A stretch of 64,000 bases of DNA, taken from the NCBI GenBank assembly GCA_956465555.1, contig OY101127.1:434001-498000 (forward strand), in the 5' to 3' direction. The DNA comes from Nitzschia sp. pyKryTriq1. Its lineage: Eukaryota > Bacillariophyta > Bacillariophyceae > Bacillariales > Bacillariaceae. The translations under genes were made by a program, and so were the position numbers. The notes under the pieces were generated by a model that saw only the letters and a program-made list of their open reading frames with translations, was not told the origin of the DNA and searched no databases. Shown here in pieces: positions 1 through 11,084 of the stretch (its first letter is position 1; each line of letters begins with the position of its first letter).

Positions 1-1191
1 CGAGGCCATCATGCGCGCCGGCAGGCTCACCGATTGCCACATACTATAGTTCCGGTAGCTACGAGTACCGGTACAGCAGTATGTGCTTGTAGCAGCTACT
101 CGTACAGCACAGTAGTAGCGTAACAGCAGTAAGCAAAATTGGAAACTTCTGAATACCGGTGGAGACTACTGCATGCATTCTGAAAACGCGGATCAGATGA
201 TGATTCATTCAGGAAGAATTAACATCAACATGATCACCATCATCCGATTTCTGGCTACTACTAAATACTCGTACTGTGGAAGTACGATACTGCGGTAATT
301 GTCCCTATTTGACAACCCAGCAATTTGAACCAGTGCGCGTCACATGCGAGAGCCATGATTTTTCACATTGTCCATTTGCATTTGACGACTCCTCATTCTG
401 ATATGAAGTAGGAATAGAATCATACTCGTAGCAGTCAGGTCTTCGTGAGCTCGGGCACATCTAAATTCTGTTCGATAATGTTGGAGAACAGTTAAGATGC
501 TCAATCAATGAGGTCCATGGCCAAACAAATATGTTGACAGGAAAATAACCTGGGTAGACTAATTTCACGCAAATTTCCCTTCACACTATGTACAGCTGAC
601 GCCATTCTGCACTGATTTGCACTATTAGAGGTAGATCATACTCTTTTTCACGAGTAGTAGACCGATTCCTAGTAGAAAGAGTAGCATATCTCTTTTAGCT
701 CAACTTGTACGTCTAGTAGGGCTGCCACCTGAAACAAGGGAGAAACAGTAAAAAGTGAGATAAAGACCGTCCCCATTTCTTCACAATCCCAGACGTCTCT
801 GTTTGCCGGTCAATCATCCATCAGATTTGGACGTGGTTATTCTATCATCAGAACTTGCTCAGAGAATGTAGATAAAATTGTATGCATCACTTGGATTTTG
901 ACCGGCCCACCCGCGAATGTAGAGTAGATGAGCCGATGGAGACATGACATGACACTGTTCGGTTTTGTTTTGGCTTCTTCTCAGATTGAAATTTTGTACA
1001 CATTAGCGTCGGATCAACACAGTAGTTCAGTCCGCCCGACGAAACTATCGTCCCTGAAGGACCAAAACGAAACCAGACAGTACCTGTGGCGTATCCATCT
1101 ACTATCCCCCATCAGCACCTTCTTGCCGCGGCATCTTGATCTCGAGCAGTTGAGTTCACTTACATTGATTGTTTGAACTTCCAATGAGCAT
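1..1191. other. Left-edge intergenic DNA, no gene seen
   Basis: No reading frame here has recognisable protein character. The first 130 bases contain several of the ACCGGTAC/CTCGTAC-type short motifs that recur across the window. The stretch next to the Misato stop codon would hold that gene's 3' region. I see no RNA gene or transposon in it. Confidence 0.5.
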
Positions 1192-3261
1192 TCAAATGTC
1201 AATATCGTCGTTATCTTCAGTCAGGCCACTGCCATCTGGAGGATGATAGACATCCCGCAAACCAAAGCATCCTTCCATGGCTTCTTGGCAATCTTCGGCT
1301 TCTGGAAACACTCCATTCAGCACATCCCGTTGATAATAGCCTCGATACCTTGAACCCATGACCAGTTTCATGTCTGAAGAAACTTGATGCAAATGAGGGA
1401 AAATGCGAGTGGTGTTTCCCAAAACAGCGAGCGTGGGCTGCTCGACACTTGCCAACAGTGACTTCCAATAGGCGCCAGCACCTCCACTCGTTGGACTGGC
1501 AAAAGTCAACTGACCAATACTTTGGGGTCCAATAGTAGCGACGGATCGTTCGGGGCGGTGAGCAATACCCATTCCCTGAATTGTGGCCGTCAAGTAGTGG
1601 GGCAGTGTTTCGGCAGTGGGATCGTATTGGTAGCGTGGATCCGATGTGTCATATTCCAACCGAGCGGGTCGAACGGCTGTGCTAAGTGCAAAATGATGGT
1701 GCAAGGAACGATCTCGAAATCGAGGATCTGGTGATGGGTTGGGCGATAAACAAGTCAAGAGACCGGGCCCGTTCTTGGTAGAAGAGTCTTGTAGCCATCC
1801 ACCAGGAGGAACATCGCGGGGCCGAAAACGCCCATTGCCAGTGTCGCGTACTCTTGCATCTCGTTCCAGGCTGGTCCCTGAAAGGAGGGCCTGCCATAGC
1901 TGCTCATTGTCCGCGGCTGCAGAGGAAAGAGTATCGAGTTCGAGTAGTTTGTATTGACTGGAAGGCACGATACATTGAATATATTCCGACATGGTCAATC
2001 GCTGTGCGGTGGATCCCCACTGCATGTCATATTCTCCTCTTTCTCCCAAAAAGGGAGCATTGGTCAAACCAATCCTTCGTGGGATATTGGATGATGATGC
2101 CAAACGAATAGGCAAGGTAGAGGCTTCCAGGGCAATGGCAACTTGAGCGCTCGCCTGAAATAACGAGGTCCGGTCCTCGGCTAGTTTCAACGGGATTACT
2201 CCATGGGCATTTTGAGTGAAATCATGCAGTGCCAACCCGAAAGAAACGTGCTGACGAACTCGTTCGACATGAGCTGGCTGCCATGACTGGTTTTGCGTAT
2301 CAGCTTCGTCGTTTTCTGTAGAGATGTTGGACTGCGGGTTGTTAATATGAAATACCAAGCGTCCCGCACTTTTGGTTTCCTGCTGTAGCTGGTGCAACAG
2401 GGCCGTGGTAAGACCAGCATAGATGCCATGGCCTTGAGTTGTTATCATGACGCCCTGACAAGAGTCAGACTCTTCCAACAATCGTCGAAGACGGTCGAAC
2501 AAAACATCTTCCATCCAATCACTGTCATTACCATTGCTATTCGAGTGCGGATGGTACGAATCCCAATGAGGAGTCAGTTGTGATTGATGGGAGTATTCCA
2601 AGGCAACATTGGATCGATCCGAATACGGTGGCATCCAATAATCCATCCAAGTCAATGAAGCTTCTCGTGTTTCAATACTCGATTCTTCTTCTATGACTTC
2701 CAGCAGCCGAGCATGCAAAGGCTCCAGAGTTTCACGGGTCCAATTCGTATACTCTTCTTGCTTGCGAAGTCGGTGCTGCTCTTCATCTTCAACTTGTTCT
2801 TCTTCTTCCTCCTCGTCGCTGCCCATGTCATCCCAATTGACATGGCGTGCATTGTCTTGACTCGCTCGATAGATCGGTTGGACTGCGGCCGGCTCTCGAT
2901 AGTAACGAGACTGAGTGGAATACGCCAGAGTGGAAGATATGGACTGGTATTGTTGACTCCGAACATTTTGTTCGACATGTTGGAGAGTCAAAGAGGTGTC
3001 CAAGGGCTGAATTGCAAACGACTTACTTTGAGGCCGAAGCAGCCCCATCTGGGAGACCTGAGAAGAGGCAAAAAAACGAGTGGGTTCGTCCACCAACAGG
3101 CAACGTGGAACCCAATGATTTTGTTCTAGACGATGTGTGGTTGGGGCATCACATTCATCGTGAGAATCGGTCACTGCCAAGCCTTGTAAATTCAAGAAAT
3201 GAGCAGTCACAGCGTTGGCAGACGATCCCAAGGAGATTTGGATCACATCGCGGGAAGGCAT
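1192..3261 (-). CDS. MSTO1: Misato/DML1 family protein (tubulin-like fold)
   Basis: Single-exon protein of 689 residues. The N-terminus (DVIQISLGSSANAVTAHF, residues 4-21) matches the Misato segment-II opening, where the family has an I-x-V/F-G-x-x-x-N-x-V-x-x-H-F/W-W-N-Q pattern. Further blocks fit the family: WMDYWMPPYSDRSN, a DRLRRLLEESDSCQG helix followed by G-x-x-A-G-L, and IPLKLAEDRTSLFQASAQVA. An acidic run (EEEEEEQVEDEE) sits in the middle. Misato proteins act in mitochondrial distribution and fusion and have a tubulin/FtsZ-like region; that is family knowledge. The protein is longer than the roughly 550-580 residues usual in animals and fungi, mainly through low-complexity inserts. 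The ATG at 3261 is chosen; the frame stays open a little further upstream but has no earlier ATG near the conserved start. Confidence 0.85.
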   Translation of the reverse strand: MPSRDVIQISLGSSANAVTAHFLNLQGLAVTDSHDECDAPTTHRLEQNHWVPRCLLVDEPTRFFASSQVSQMGLLRPQSKSFAIQPLDTSLTLQHVEQNVRSQQYQSISSTLAYSTQSRYYREPAAVQPIYRASQDNARHVNWDDMGSDEEEEEEQVEDEEQHRLRKQEEYTNWTRETLEPLHARLLEVIEEESSIETREASLTWMDYWMPPYSDRSNVALEYSHQSQLTPHWDSYHPHSNSNGNDSDWMEDVLFDRLRRLLEESDSCQGVMITTQGHGIYAGLTTALLHQLQQETKSAGRLVFHINNPQSNISTENDEADTQNQSWQPAHVERVRQHVSFGLALHDFTQNAHGVIPLKLAEDRTSLFQASAQVAIALEASTLPIRLASSSNIPRRIGLTNAPFLGERGEYDMQWGSTAQRLTMSEYIQCIVPSSQYKLLELDTLSSAAADNEQLWQALLSGTSLERDARVRDTGNGRFRPRDVPPGGWLQDSSTKNGPGLLTCLSPNPSPDPRFRDRSLHHHFALSTAVRPARLEYDTSDPRYQYDPTAETLPHYLTATIQGMGIAHRPERSVATIGPQSIGQLTFASPTSGGAGAYWKSLLASVEQPTLAVLGNTTRIFPHLHQVSSDMKLVMGSRYRGYYQRDVLNGVFPEAEDCQEAMEGCFGLRDVYHPPDGSGLTEDNDDIDI

Positions 3262-3793
3262 GGTTCTGTGCTGCTTCAAGAATTAGGAACGACGACGTCC
3301 CCGGTTCAATCTACAGTACAATAATTCATTCACAGCGAGAAAGAATGAACAGGTTATCAGAATACGATATTCAGTCTTCAACTCATCTTTTCGTCGAATG
3401 GAGAAACCTTGAATAGTGAATTGCTGGGCATTCATTCACCTTGGGTCTATATGGTGCTTTTGCTTTGCTATAGTTCGATTAGTCAACTAGCTCTGCTACC
3501 GAGAGAGACTAATAATAACAAGCCGGGAAGAAGATGGATCCGGTGTCTGTTGTGTCAGGGCCACGGGCCGAAAGAGAGAGGGATGCGAGAGCAGGAGATG
3601 TAGTGAGAGAGCCGCAGCGGGACAATTCTGCGGACCAGGTTTGTTCCATTGACGCACGCACAAATGGGTACTAATTTAGCCCAAAGAAGGTTCCACGTGG
3701 CCAAATTGGAATCCTCCTCAGTACCTCTAGTACTACTGTATGATTGAATTCTCGAAATGTAGCAAATAGCAAACCAAAAGGAGAACAACAACA

Positions 3794-3934
3794 ACGACCG
3801 CGCTAATCGTCATGCTAGGTCTCGCCTTTGGGGGGTCTCCCAACCCTGCCAATTGGACGGCCATTTCGGAAATGGTAACCGACCTCCCGAACGAGATAGT
3901 GATAGATGAAAATTGGGACCCGAAGAAGAAGACG
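3794..3934 (+). pseudogene. Possible retrotransposon reverse-transcriptase fragment
   Basis: A short translated stretch, ALIVMLGLAFGGSPNPANW followed by TAISEMVTDLPNEI and then ENWDPKKK, resembles the F-G-G-(S/A)-P-(N/C)-P ... S-E-x-x-T-D-L-x-N-E block I know from reverse-transcriptase regions of diatom retroelements. No start, flanking polyprotein or intact YxDD box can be read around it. Downstream the frame dissolves into GGTACC-type repeat DNA. It is best read as a decayed remnant. A chance resemblance cannot be excluded. Confidence 0.35.
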
Positions 3935-4543
3935 TTGTTCCCTCCATTCCGAGAAAGTGCGCCCAACCTTGGCCCAACAACTACGTGTACCTTCGTATTT
4001 CGAAGTGCAGCGAGACCGGACACCTCGTCTGTACGCCATCGGAATCTCGGAGAACGGGTCTCCTGTCTCCGACCGGTATTTACCAGTACCGTGCTGGTAC
4101 CAGGTACCTGGTACCGTAAAAGTAACGATACCCTCCCGCCGGTACGTAGACTTTCCTCTGACGACGACTCCAATAAACGCGCCAAGGCGGGCACTTCTAT
4201 TCTGTTACAACGACCACCCACGCGCTGCCAGCGCCTACCCACTCTCGGGACAATCCAGAAGGCCACTTGTACATTTCGTACTTATCTTCTCTGCAAGCTG
4301 TGCCTGAACTTGACGAGTACTCTAGTAGTAGTAGAGTACGAAGCAGAGAGCCTTGATTGATCAATGAATCATCATAAGCAGATCATTGCAGCAGAGCGGA
4401 GGACTTATCTTGATCGACAATTCCGTGTTCGTGATCTCGATTTATCACCCGAGAACTGAGAAGGGCTCACCTCTCATCGAACATTTTCCAAATAGGATAA
4501 GTCGTCGTCGTCCTTAAACCCTCCAAACAAGAGCAAGGACATA

Positions 4544-7260
4544 ATGGTCGAATTCGGACTCAAACTCGAAGACAACAAGGTTTCAGAATGGAGCGAATTT
4601 TATCTGGATTACGATAGTTTGAAGACACTGCTAAAGAAAGCTAAGAATGCGGAAAAGAAGTACGAGGAACAAGCCAAGCGAAGGCCCAACGACACGGCCA
4701 AAATCATTGAAGCCCATCGCGCTGGCAACAAGGAACATGTGACGATTACTCCCTCCGGGTCTGCCGTGAACCTGGCGGCGCTAGGATCATCCCCACGCGA
4801 TGACCGTCAGGGTCAAATTGTTTCGGAACGCACTGCGCTTCTGCCCGCCTTGACACCAGATGATGGCACGCGGCCCGAAGGGAGATTTGCGTCACCCCAC
4901 CCCCCCAAGCTACCCGAAAAACAAGAGTCGTCACACTCATATCACAAGGCACTCTCGGGTCTAAACGACTATTTTGGAAGCCGTTATGAACGAACTTTGA
5001 GAGGCTATTTGAAAGAAATTGATGAAAGTGCAGATACGTTCGGTGATTTGTTGGTGCACGAACAGAAAAAAGTAGTCACGTTTTACGTTGATAAACTCAA
5101 TGAATTGGAAAAACGATTGACTTTCTTGCTGGATACAGTGACTCATTCGCCCCTATTCAAACGAGCACTGCAAGCTTTGGACGAGGAAGACGTTACAAAC
5201 AGTGCCAGGATCGTCACGCTCACCCACCATCGACGGCGGAGCTCCACGGCCCGCGAACGTCTCGATTCCCTCTTCAACAAATTACATTCCAAAATTCTCC
5301 CGAACCATTCTGGAAGTGTACCATTGGCCGCCCATACAAAACTAGCCAATGAGGACTCCGATGACGAGGGCAATGAAATCGACGATGATAAAGCCTTTGC
5401 CGAGTCCGATTCTATCAAACGAGCCTTGATCGACCAATACAGGACGGCCAAACTCCTGCAAAATTTTGCCATTCTGAATTACACTGGTTTTGTCAAAATT
5501 ATCAAAAAGTACGACAAAACTCTCAAAGAGCACAAGGGCCGATTCGCAAGTATCCTCGAACCAGAAAATCTCTTCAATAATGGGCAGGCGGTCGAAAAGC
5601 TTGCCACGCAATACGAAACCTACTATGCTAATTGGTTCTGCGATGGCGATATCCGAGCGGCACACGCCCAAATGCTACCGAAACGAGGGGATGGTTTAGA
5701 AATGGACTGGTCTCAACTACGTTTGGGATATCGAATGGGCATGTGTGCTGTCTTGGCACTGTGGGTGTGTTGGGACTCTGTGTGGGGATTGGTCGCTGAC
5801 GGAAACAGTACAATTGGTGGTCGTTCCGCCTTTCCTGTTTTTCGAGCCTGTGGAGGTATCTTACTACTGCAATGGTGTTGGGGCTCGAGTGTCTTTATTT
5901 GGACGCGCTATCGGATCAACTACATCTATTTATTTGACTTTAATCCCAAGATTGTGGCGACACCCTTGGGTATTTTTGAAGATGCGGTCGACAATTCCTT
6001 GGTATTCATGCTGCTCATGCTCTTGTATTATAAGGTACGTTGAAATGGGAAAAGAACAATGGTTACATGCATTCCGTTTGTACTCGAAATCTTAACGGAG
6101 TTGCCAATCTGTTTTCTGGATCCAGTCTGGAGCGCACGATATTCCCCAAATTCTACCTGATGGCGCGTATCCCTTCGTGTTGGTGCTTTATACTATGTAT
6201 CAACTTGTGTTCCCACTCAAGAGCCGACTGCCCATGTGGGAGGCTATCGGGATGGTCGTAACTGCCCCATTCCATTCTCCCACCTTTTTCCACGGCTATG
6301 TCGGTGATATTTTTACGAGTATGGTCAAGGTGTTTCAAGATATTGCCTGGACGGCTTGCTGGGTACTTTCGGGTGATTTTACAAGAAGTGAAGACATGAA
6401 GAACCATACAACCTTTCATTGGTCGACTTCTCACTGGTACAAGAATTTCTTGATTCCGGTGCTTTGTCTGCTTCCGCTCTTGATTCGATTCAATCAATGT
6501 TTGCGAAGGTACATGGACACGGGGGATCGATTTCCCCACTTGGCAAATGCTACCAAGTATGCTCTATCACAGACCGTCACGCTCTTTGGAGCCTTTCATC
6601 CGTTGTATATGGAATATTTGCCCGAAACAAGGAATCAAGAACTAAATTTGTTCCAGATATTTTGGATGATCGTCTTTGTCTCCAGTTCGTTGTACAGTTT
6701 CACATGGGACGTCTTTATGGATTGGGGTCTCGGTCGTCGCGAATACAATTTTTTAGGCCCAAGCCTAATGTATCCACGACGATACTATTACTACGCCGTC
6801 ATGGCCATCGATCTTGGTACGTACAATAACCTCCCGCTCGTCCTACATACTGTATGGGATTTTACTCACCCATGTCTTTTTCTCTCCAGTTCTCCGTTTC
6901 ATGTGGGTCTTGACCTTGGTTCCTCCGTCTTCTGGAGCCAAATTTGAAGTTCCTTCTTATTTGACGGCCGTGACAATGATGCTTGAACTGTTCCGCAGGA
7001 CCGCTTGGGGTTTTTTCCGTTTGGAGAATGAACACCGCAGCAACGCGGCAGGATTCCGTCGGGTTGGCTTTGTCCCTCTCCATTTCAATACTGGTCACCA
7101 GCACGGGTACAAGGACAAAAAGGAAAAGAGTGGTACGTCGGTCTTGAGGGAAGTGGTTTTGATTGCCGTCGCTGTCGGGGGAGTCTGCGTCTGGAGCGTC
7201 ATTTCGGCCCAACGTGCCAATCGATTTGCTGCTGACGTCAAGGACCACATGGAACTATAG
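4544..7260 (+). CDS. XPR1: SPX-EXS domain phosphate exporter (XPR1/PHO1-like)
   Basis: Three exons: 4544-6034, 6126-6816 and 6890-7260, giving 850 residues. Both introns are short and GT-AG. The N-terminus (MVEFGLKLEDNKVSEWSEFY) opens an SPX domain. Its signature, NYTGFVKIIKKYDKTL, lies near residues 312-327 and contains the lysines that bind inositol pyrophosphates in the family. The EXS domain follows with several membrane segments, spanning both introns: joining exon 1 to exon 2 gives KSGAHDIPQILPDG, and joining exon 2 to exon 3 gives DLVLRFMW, which confirms the splice sites. SFTWDVFMDWGLGRR is the conserved EXS D-W-G-L block. The family exports inorganic phosphate across the plasma or Golgi membrane and is controlled by inositol pyrophosphates. 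The N-terminal SPX is interrupted by a serine/acid-rich insert, usual for algal members. Confidence 0.92.
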
Positions 7261-7709
7261 CATTACCGCCATTATAACAACAGCACTTGCAAACTATCGT
7301 GAATGGATACTTCTTGTTGATCTCTATAGTTAAGAAGTAGTCGAGATGTGGGTTGGATACGACTCCAATAGAAAACATTCACGCGAAAATGGATGTGTCA
7401 GCTGGGTTCGCCTTGGAGTCGCCTAGGTCCTTGGGATCGCCTCTGTTGGACAGGATTTAAACATGGAGAACACAGAATCATCGTCGTAGTGACATGTTGT
7501 ATTGTTCTCTCTTCGATTAATTTATTTAACCATAATGACCGAACCGACCAACAATTATTATCCCCCCAGTCGAACAGATCAACCCACAACCCGCAAAAGC
7601 AAGCATTTTGCTGCTGCATCATCTTGAATCTGCAGCATCTTGCTTCTTGTTGTCTCGCATCGCATCCATTTTCATTACAACTCCCATTGGTACCGGTAGA
7701 TGATGATGA

Positions 7710-7887
7710 TGATTCTATGGCTGCCACTTCCTACCACATAAGAGAATCTGCTCTTGATCCAGAAGAAGGATTAGACGGTGTCAACGACCAAACCGAATTG
7801 GACATGGACAGCGGTCACACTTTTGACCATATCGTGGACCACAAGTTTAAAGACGGACGGCGGGTGGTCAACTGGTGTGTTGCATAG
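7710..7887 (+). pseudogene. Weak retroelement-like fragment
   Basis: The frame reads MAATSYHIRESALDPEEG and later FDHIVDHKFKDGRR before ending abruptly. The D-H-(I/R)-x-D-H-x-x-x-D-G part resembles the start of chromodomain-like modules found near the ends of some diatom Copia-type polyproteins. Nothing else of such an element is visible nearby, so this is only a suggestion. It may be a remnant of the same element type as the fragment at 3.8 kb, or a spurious reading frame. Confidence 0.2.
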
Positions 7888-8229
7888 CAAAGCATGACAG
7901 CGGTATAAAAATAGACTTATTTACTCATGCTGTTGTATTATTATAATGATACCACTACTCCATTATTTCTCACTCGTATGCAACCACCATTACCAATTTT
8001 GTAGCACTAACTCCTCCGTACTGTCGGTAAGCATCGTGAAGAATTTGTTGATGTCGATGTCGATGGTGGTTCCATCTGTGGAATCGCCGTCAGCTACATT
8101 GTGACAAGGAATGAATTTCCGCCTGGTGCTCCCTCTTCGTAGCTTCTTTATCTATTATCAATAGAGCGATCTACAAGTCGGGGCAAGCTAGCTCAATATG
8201 TTGTCATGGAGTCAACACCGACCGAAGTC

Positions 8230-8484
8230 GACCTTCTCAACGAAGAATTGCAATGATGTTGTTGTTGCCGCCGACCGCCGACGCCGCGCTTTCACCGCGG
8301 GAACAATGTTCTGATGGCTAGCAGAGGGGAGCACAGAAAACTAAAGTTGTTAGAAATTTGGCTAATCAGAGTAGTCAAGTGATTTCCATGTGTTTTCCAT
8401 GTGCCCCGATTTATATACATATTAATGTATGTTTATTGATCATTTGGGGGTATTTTCTACGGAATGTGTCGTCAGCCATAGATT
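8230..8484 (+). repeat. Dispersed 0.25-kb repeat, copy 1
   Basis: This stretch is nearly identical to 15223-15464 in the same orientation. Both run from GACCTTCTCAAC, through GCTTTCACCGCGGGAACAAT, to GCCATAGATT. Differences are a few substitutions and a short extra segment here (TCCATGTGTT) that is a local duplication. No coding potential or clear terminal inverted repeats are seen, so it may be a fragment of a larger element. Confidence 0.85.
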
Positions 8485-8595
8485 CGTCGCCTCGTCCCTG
8501 TAACGTCAATTACCGTTATCTACATAAGTAAATATCCGAAGAGGAAGTCGTACGAAGTGGAAGTTTACTTAGGGAGCCTCGGAAATGCTCAGATG

Positions 8596-8945
8596 ATGGA
8601 ACGCAATTTTTGCACTGTACATACCTGGTACAGTTAGTACGAACCTGAAGCATTACAGTATTATGATGTGTCGGAAGAAAATGTACTGTAGTAGAAAATG
8701 TACCAGTACGTGGTACGCATGGAATTGGCGAGACAGCCGGATAATACACCAGTCTTCCGTACCGATACAGTAGCTACAGTACCCCCCAGGTAAAAGGCGG
8801 GTACCAGCGGTACCGGTACAGTAGACTGGCACGTACCGGTACCTCTACTTACGGAGCTACCGTTACCGGCAGGTAGAGTAGGGGAGCGAACACAGTCAAC
8901 TGCTACAGTACGAGACGTACCTGGTACCTGGTACATCAGGTACAG
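8596..8945. repeat. Cluster of GGTACC/ACCGGT palindromic motifs
   Basis: Within about 350 bases the motifs TACCGGTA, GTACCTGGTAC and close relatives recur many times in both phases, for example around 8620, 8700, 8810-8850 and 8920-8940. They make overlapping short palindromes. Similar clusters lie at 4080-4130, 16066-16135, 18243-18395, 41020-41160, 54255-54335 and elsewhere, always outside recognisable coding sequence except at the start of TRM10. Confidence 0.7.
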
Positions 8946-9315
8946 AACGAAGGACGATTAGCGACAATCGTACATAGATTGTTTTGCTTGGTGCACCTTC
9001 TGTCTTCACTGTCGTCGTTGCCAACAACACACTACTATCATACTGTTCTCCTTTCCAATCAGAGCCTCCATCAATCGTACCTGGTACTCTCTCGCCAAAC
9101 ACAGAAGGACACGATTACTCACGCGGAGCAAAATAGTATCTCCATTGGCATCTTTCCATTCCTGTCGAACAACGCTAACTTATCATCACTTTCATTCACC
9201 ACGTTCACGCATTGAAAAGCACCAAGTGCTCGTCCAACCGGAAACCATTGATTCCCTCAAAGAATTTCAGACGCCACTCGGCAACCACAGTACGGATAAT
9301 ATCCCCGCAATCACA

Positions 9316-11084
9316 ATGAAGCAGTCTCAGACAGACAGTAACTCGCTCCTCAGTCATCACCAGCATCCCAGTGCGGCGGAAGCAGAAGGCGAGGGCTCCA
9401 CCATTGAAGCTCATCCGGACCCCACGGAATCGAAGCGCTACGGACCGGACGGCGCGACATTCCGCGACGAGCACGATGTTTCCGCCAGCAAGCACCAGCA
9501 CTCGGTCTCTTCCGTCCAAGTCGGCGTGTTGGTGGAGCGAGAAGTGGACAAGTTGACGAGGCATAGCCGCATGCTGATGGAAGAAAAGGAGCAGCGTGCG
9601 CCTACCGGTACTGCTTGCATCATTCGTGAAGAAGAGTGCAAGTACGAGGATGCAGAGGCAATGGAGCGGGCCGATGCATTAGTGACCAAGAAAACCGCAG
9701 AGGATGATCTTCCGGAAGAAGTCCCGCTCTTTGACCGGAGCGAAGTGCAAGCATGGACACTCCTGGGGAACGGCGCCTTTTCCGAAGTGTATCAAATCTG
9801 GGACTTTCGGCTAAACGACGTCCCTACCAACAATCCGTTGCAAGATCTAGCCCGGCAGAAAATCAAAGACACTGCCATGGACGAACACAGTCGCTGCAAT
9901 TATGTTATTAAGCACCTCAGAAATGACTTGCTGGGTCCTGACAAGACACGCTTTGTGCATGCGGCGTCTGATCTCGTCATGGAAGCCCTCTTTCTCTCAA
10001 AATTGAATCATCCCAATATTATCAAACTTAGGGGAACCTCCCGAGGAATTGATACTTTTGGGGATGGCGAACACGATGGATTCTTTTTGATTCTGGATCG
10101 ATTGGATTGTACGTTATCCGACAAGATTGGACAGTGGGCCCGCCACTCTTCGTGTCGCCGCAAGGTCTACTCGCGGAATCTCTATGATTATCACGAGAAG
10201 GTCGATGTTGCGTTGCAAATTGCCCGGGGATTGGACTTTTTACATGATCGAGATATCATCTACAGGGATTTGAAACCTGACAATATAGGAATTCAGAACC
10301 GAACGGTCAAGATTTTTGATTTCGGATTGTGTCGGGAACTTCCAGAAGAATGTCCCGTCGAAAACAAGGTCTTTCATATGAGTGGAGTCGGGACAAGGCG
10401 ATACAGTGAGTAGCAAGAGGAGTTTTACTTATGCTGGAAGAGTACAAGCATATCGGAAATTATCGCTCGCCGCTGTCAGAAAAATTACTCACATTCCACT
10501 CTCCTCCTCCCTCTCCAGTGGCCCCTGAAATTTTTCTCACGCAACATTACAATCTTAAGGTGGACGTTTACAGTTTTGCCATTGTCTTGCATTGCATGCT
10601 TTCGCTGGCGCGCCCCTTTGAAAAATTCAATGCCCAACTCCACACACTACTCGTCTGCAAGGAAGGAGTCCGACCTCCGATCCCACATGAGTGGCCGGTG
10701 GAACTCCGAGACTTGCTTCGCTATGGTTGGGCCCACAAGCCATCCGACCGACCGTCCATCAAGGAAGCAAGACAGACACTGGAACGATTAGCGCAAAGGA
10801 TCGACCAAGAGGGCGTCCCACCTAGTCCCAAACACAATGATCCGCTACTACTCGGTTCCCCCAATCATCTAGTAGCGGATACGGCCCAATTCGTGGACCG
10901 GGTCTGTGCGCATCCGATCAATCAAAAGGCCGGAAAACTATTGCGCAAAATGGAACGACAACTCATCAGGGGGGCAGTCTCGGCCTATCCTATTCGATCG
11001 TCCCTCATGAGATCTAGCAACAATGGGACGCCAAAAGAATACCCCCAATATCGCAAACATTTGCGGTCGGCGTATCGTCTGTAA
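9316..11084 (+). CDS. Serine/threonine protein kinase
   Basis: Two exons, 9316-10405 and 10519-11084, encode 551 residues. All main kinase motifs are present: glycine loop GNGAFSEVY (about residue 150), the lysine in YVIKHL, the helix-C glutamate in VMEALFLSKLNHPNI, catalytic loop YRDLKPDN, DFG, and, across the intron, RRYMAPEIF. The splice phase recreates the M-A-P-E motif exactly, which supports the model. DVYSFAIVLHCML is the usual F-helix region. The N-terminal 140 residues are low-complexity and acidic without a recognised domain. The closest class looks like the TKL/plant-type cytosolic kinases, but I cannot name an orthologue. The first ATG of the open frame is at 9316; upstream the frame contains no ATG. 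Substrate and pathway are unknown. Confidence 0.9.

Larger units (their letters stand above)
7261..9315. other. Intergenic region with repeats
   Basis: Between the phosphate exporter and the kinase I find no convincing gene. It holds a weak retroelement-like reading frame at 7710-7887, one copy of a 0.25-kb dispersed repeat, and a dense cluster of GGTACC/ACCGGT motifs just upstream of the kinase gene. The last 150 bases would be the kinase promoter and 5' leader. Confidence 0.5.

Noticed and set aside
3733-4266. Minus-strand frame over the intergenic region at 3.7-4.3 kb
   Set aside because: Composition is that of random arginine/valine-rich translation through repeat motifs, and no domain is recognisable.
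9145-9315. N-terminal extension of the kinase
   Set aside because: The open frame upstream of 9316 has no ATG, only a TTG; the extra residues show no conserved feature.
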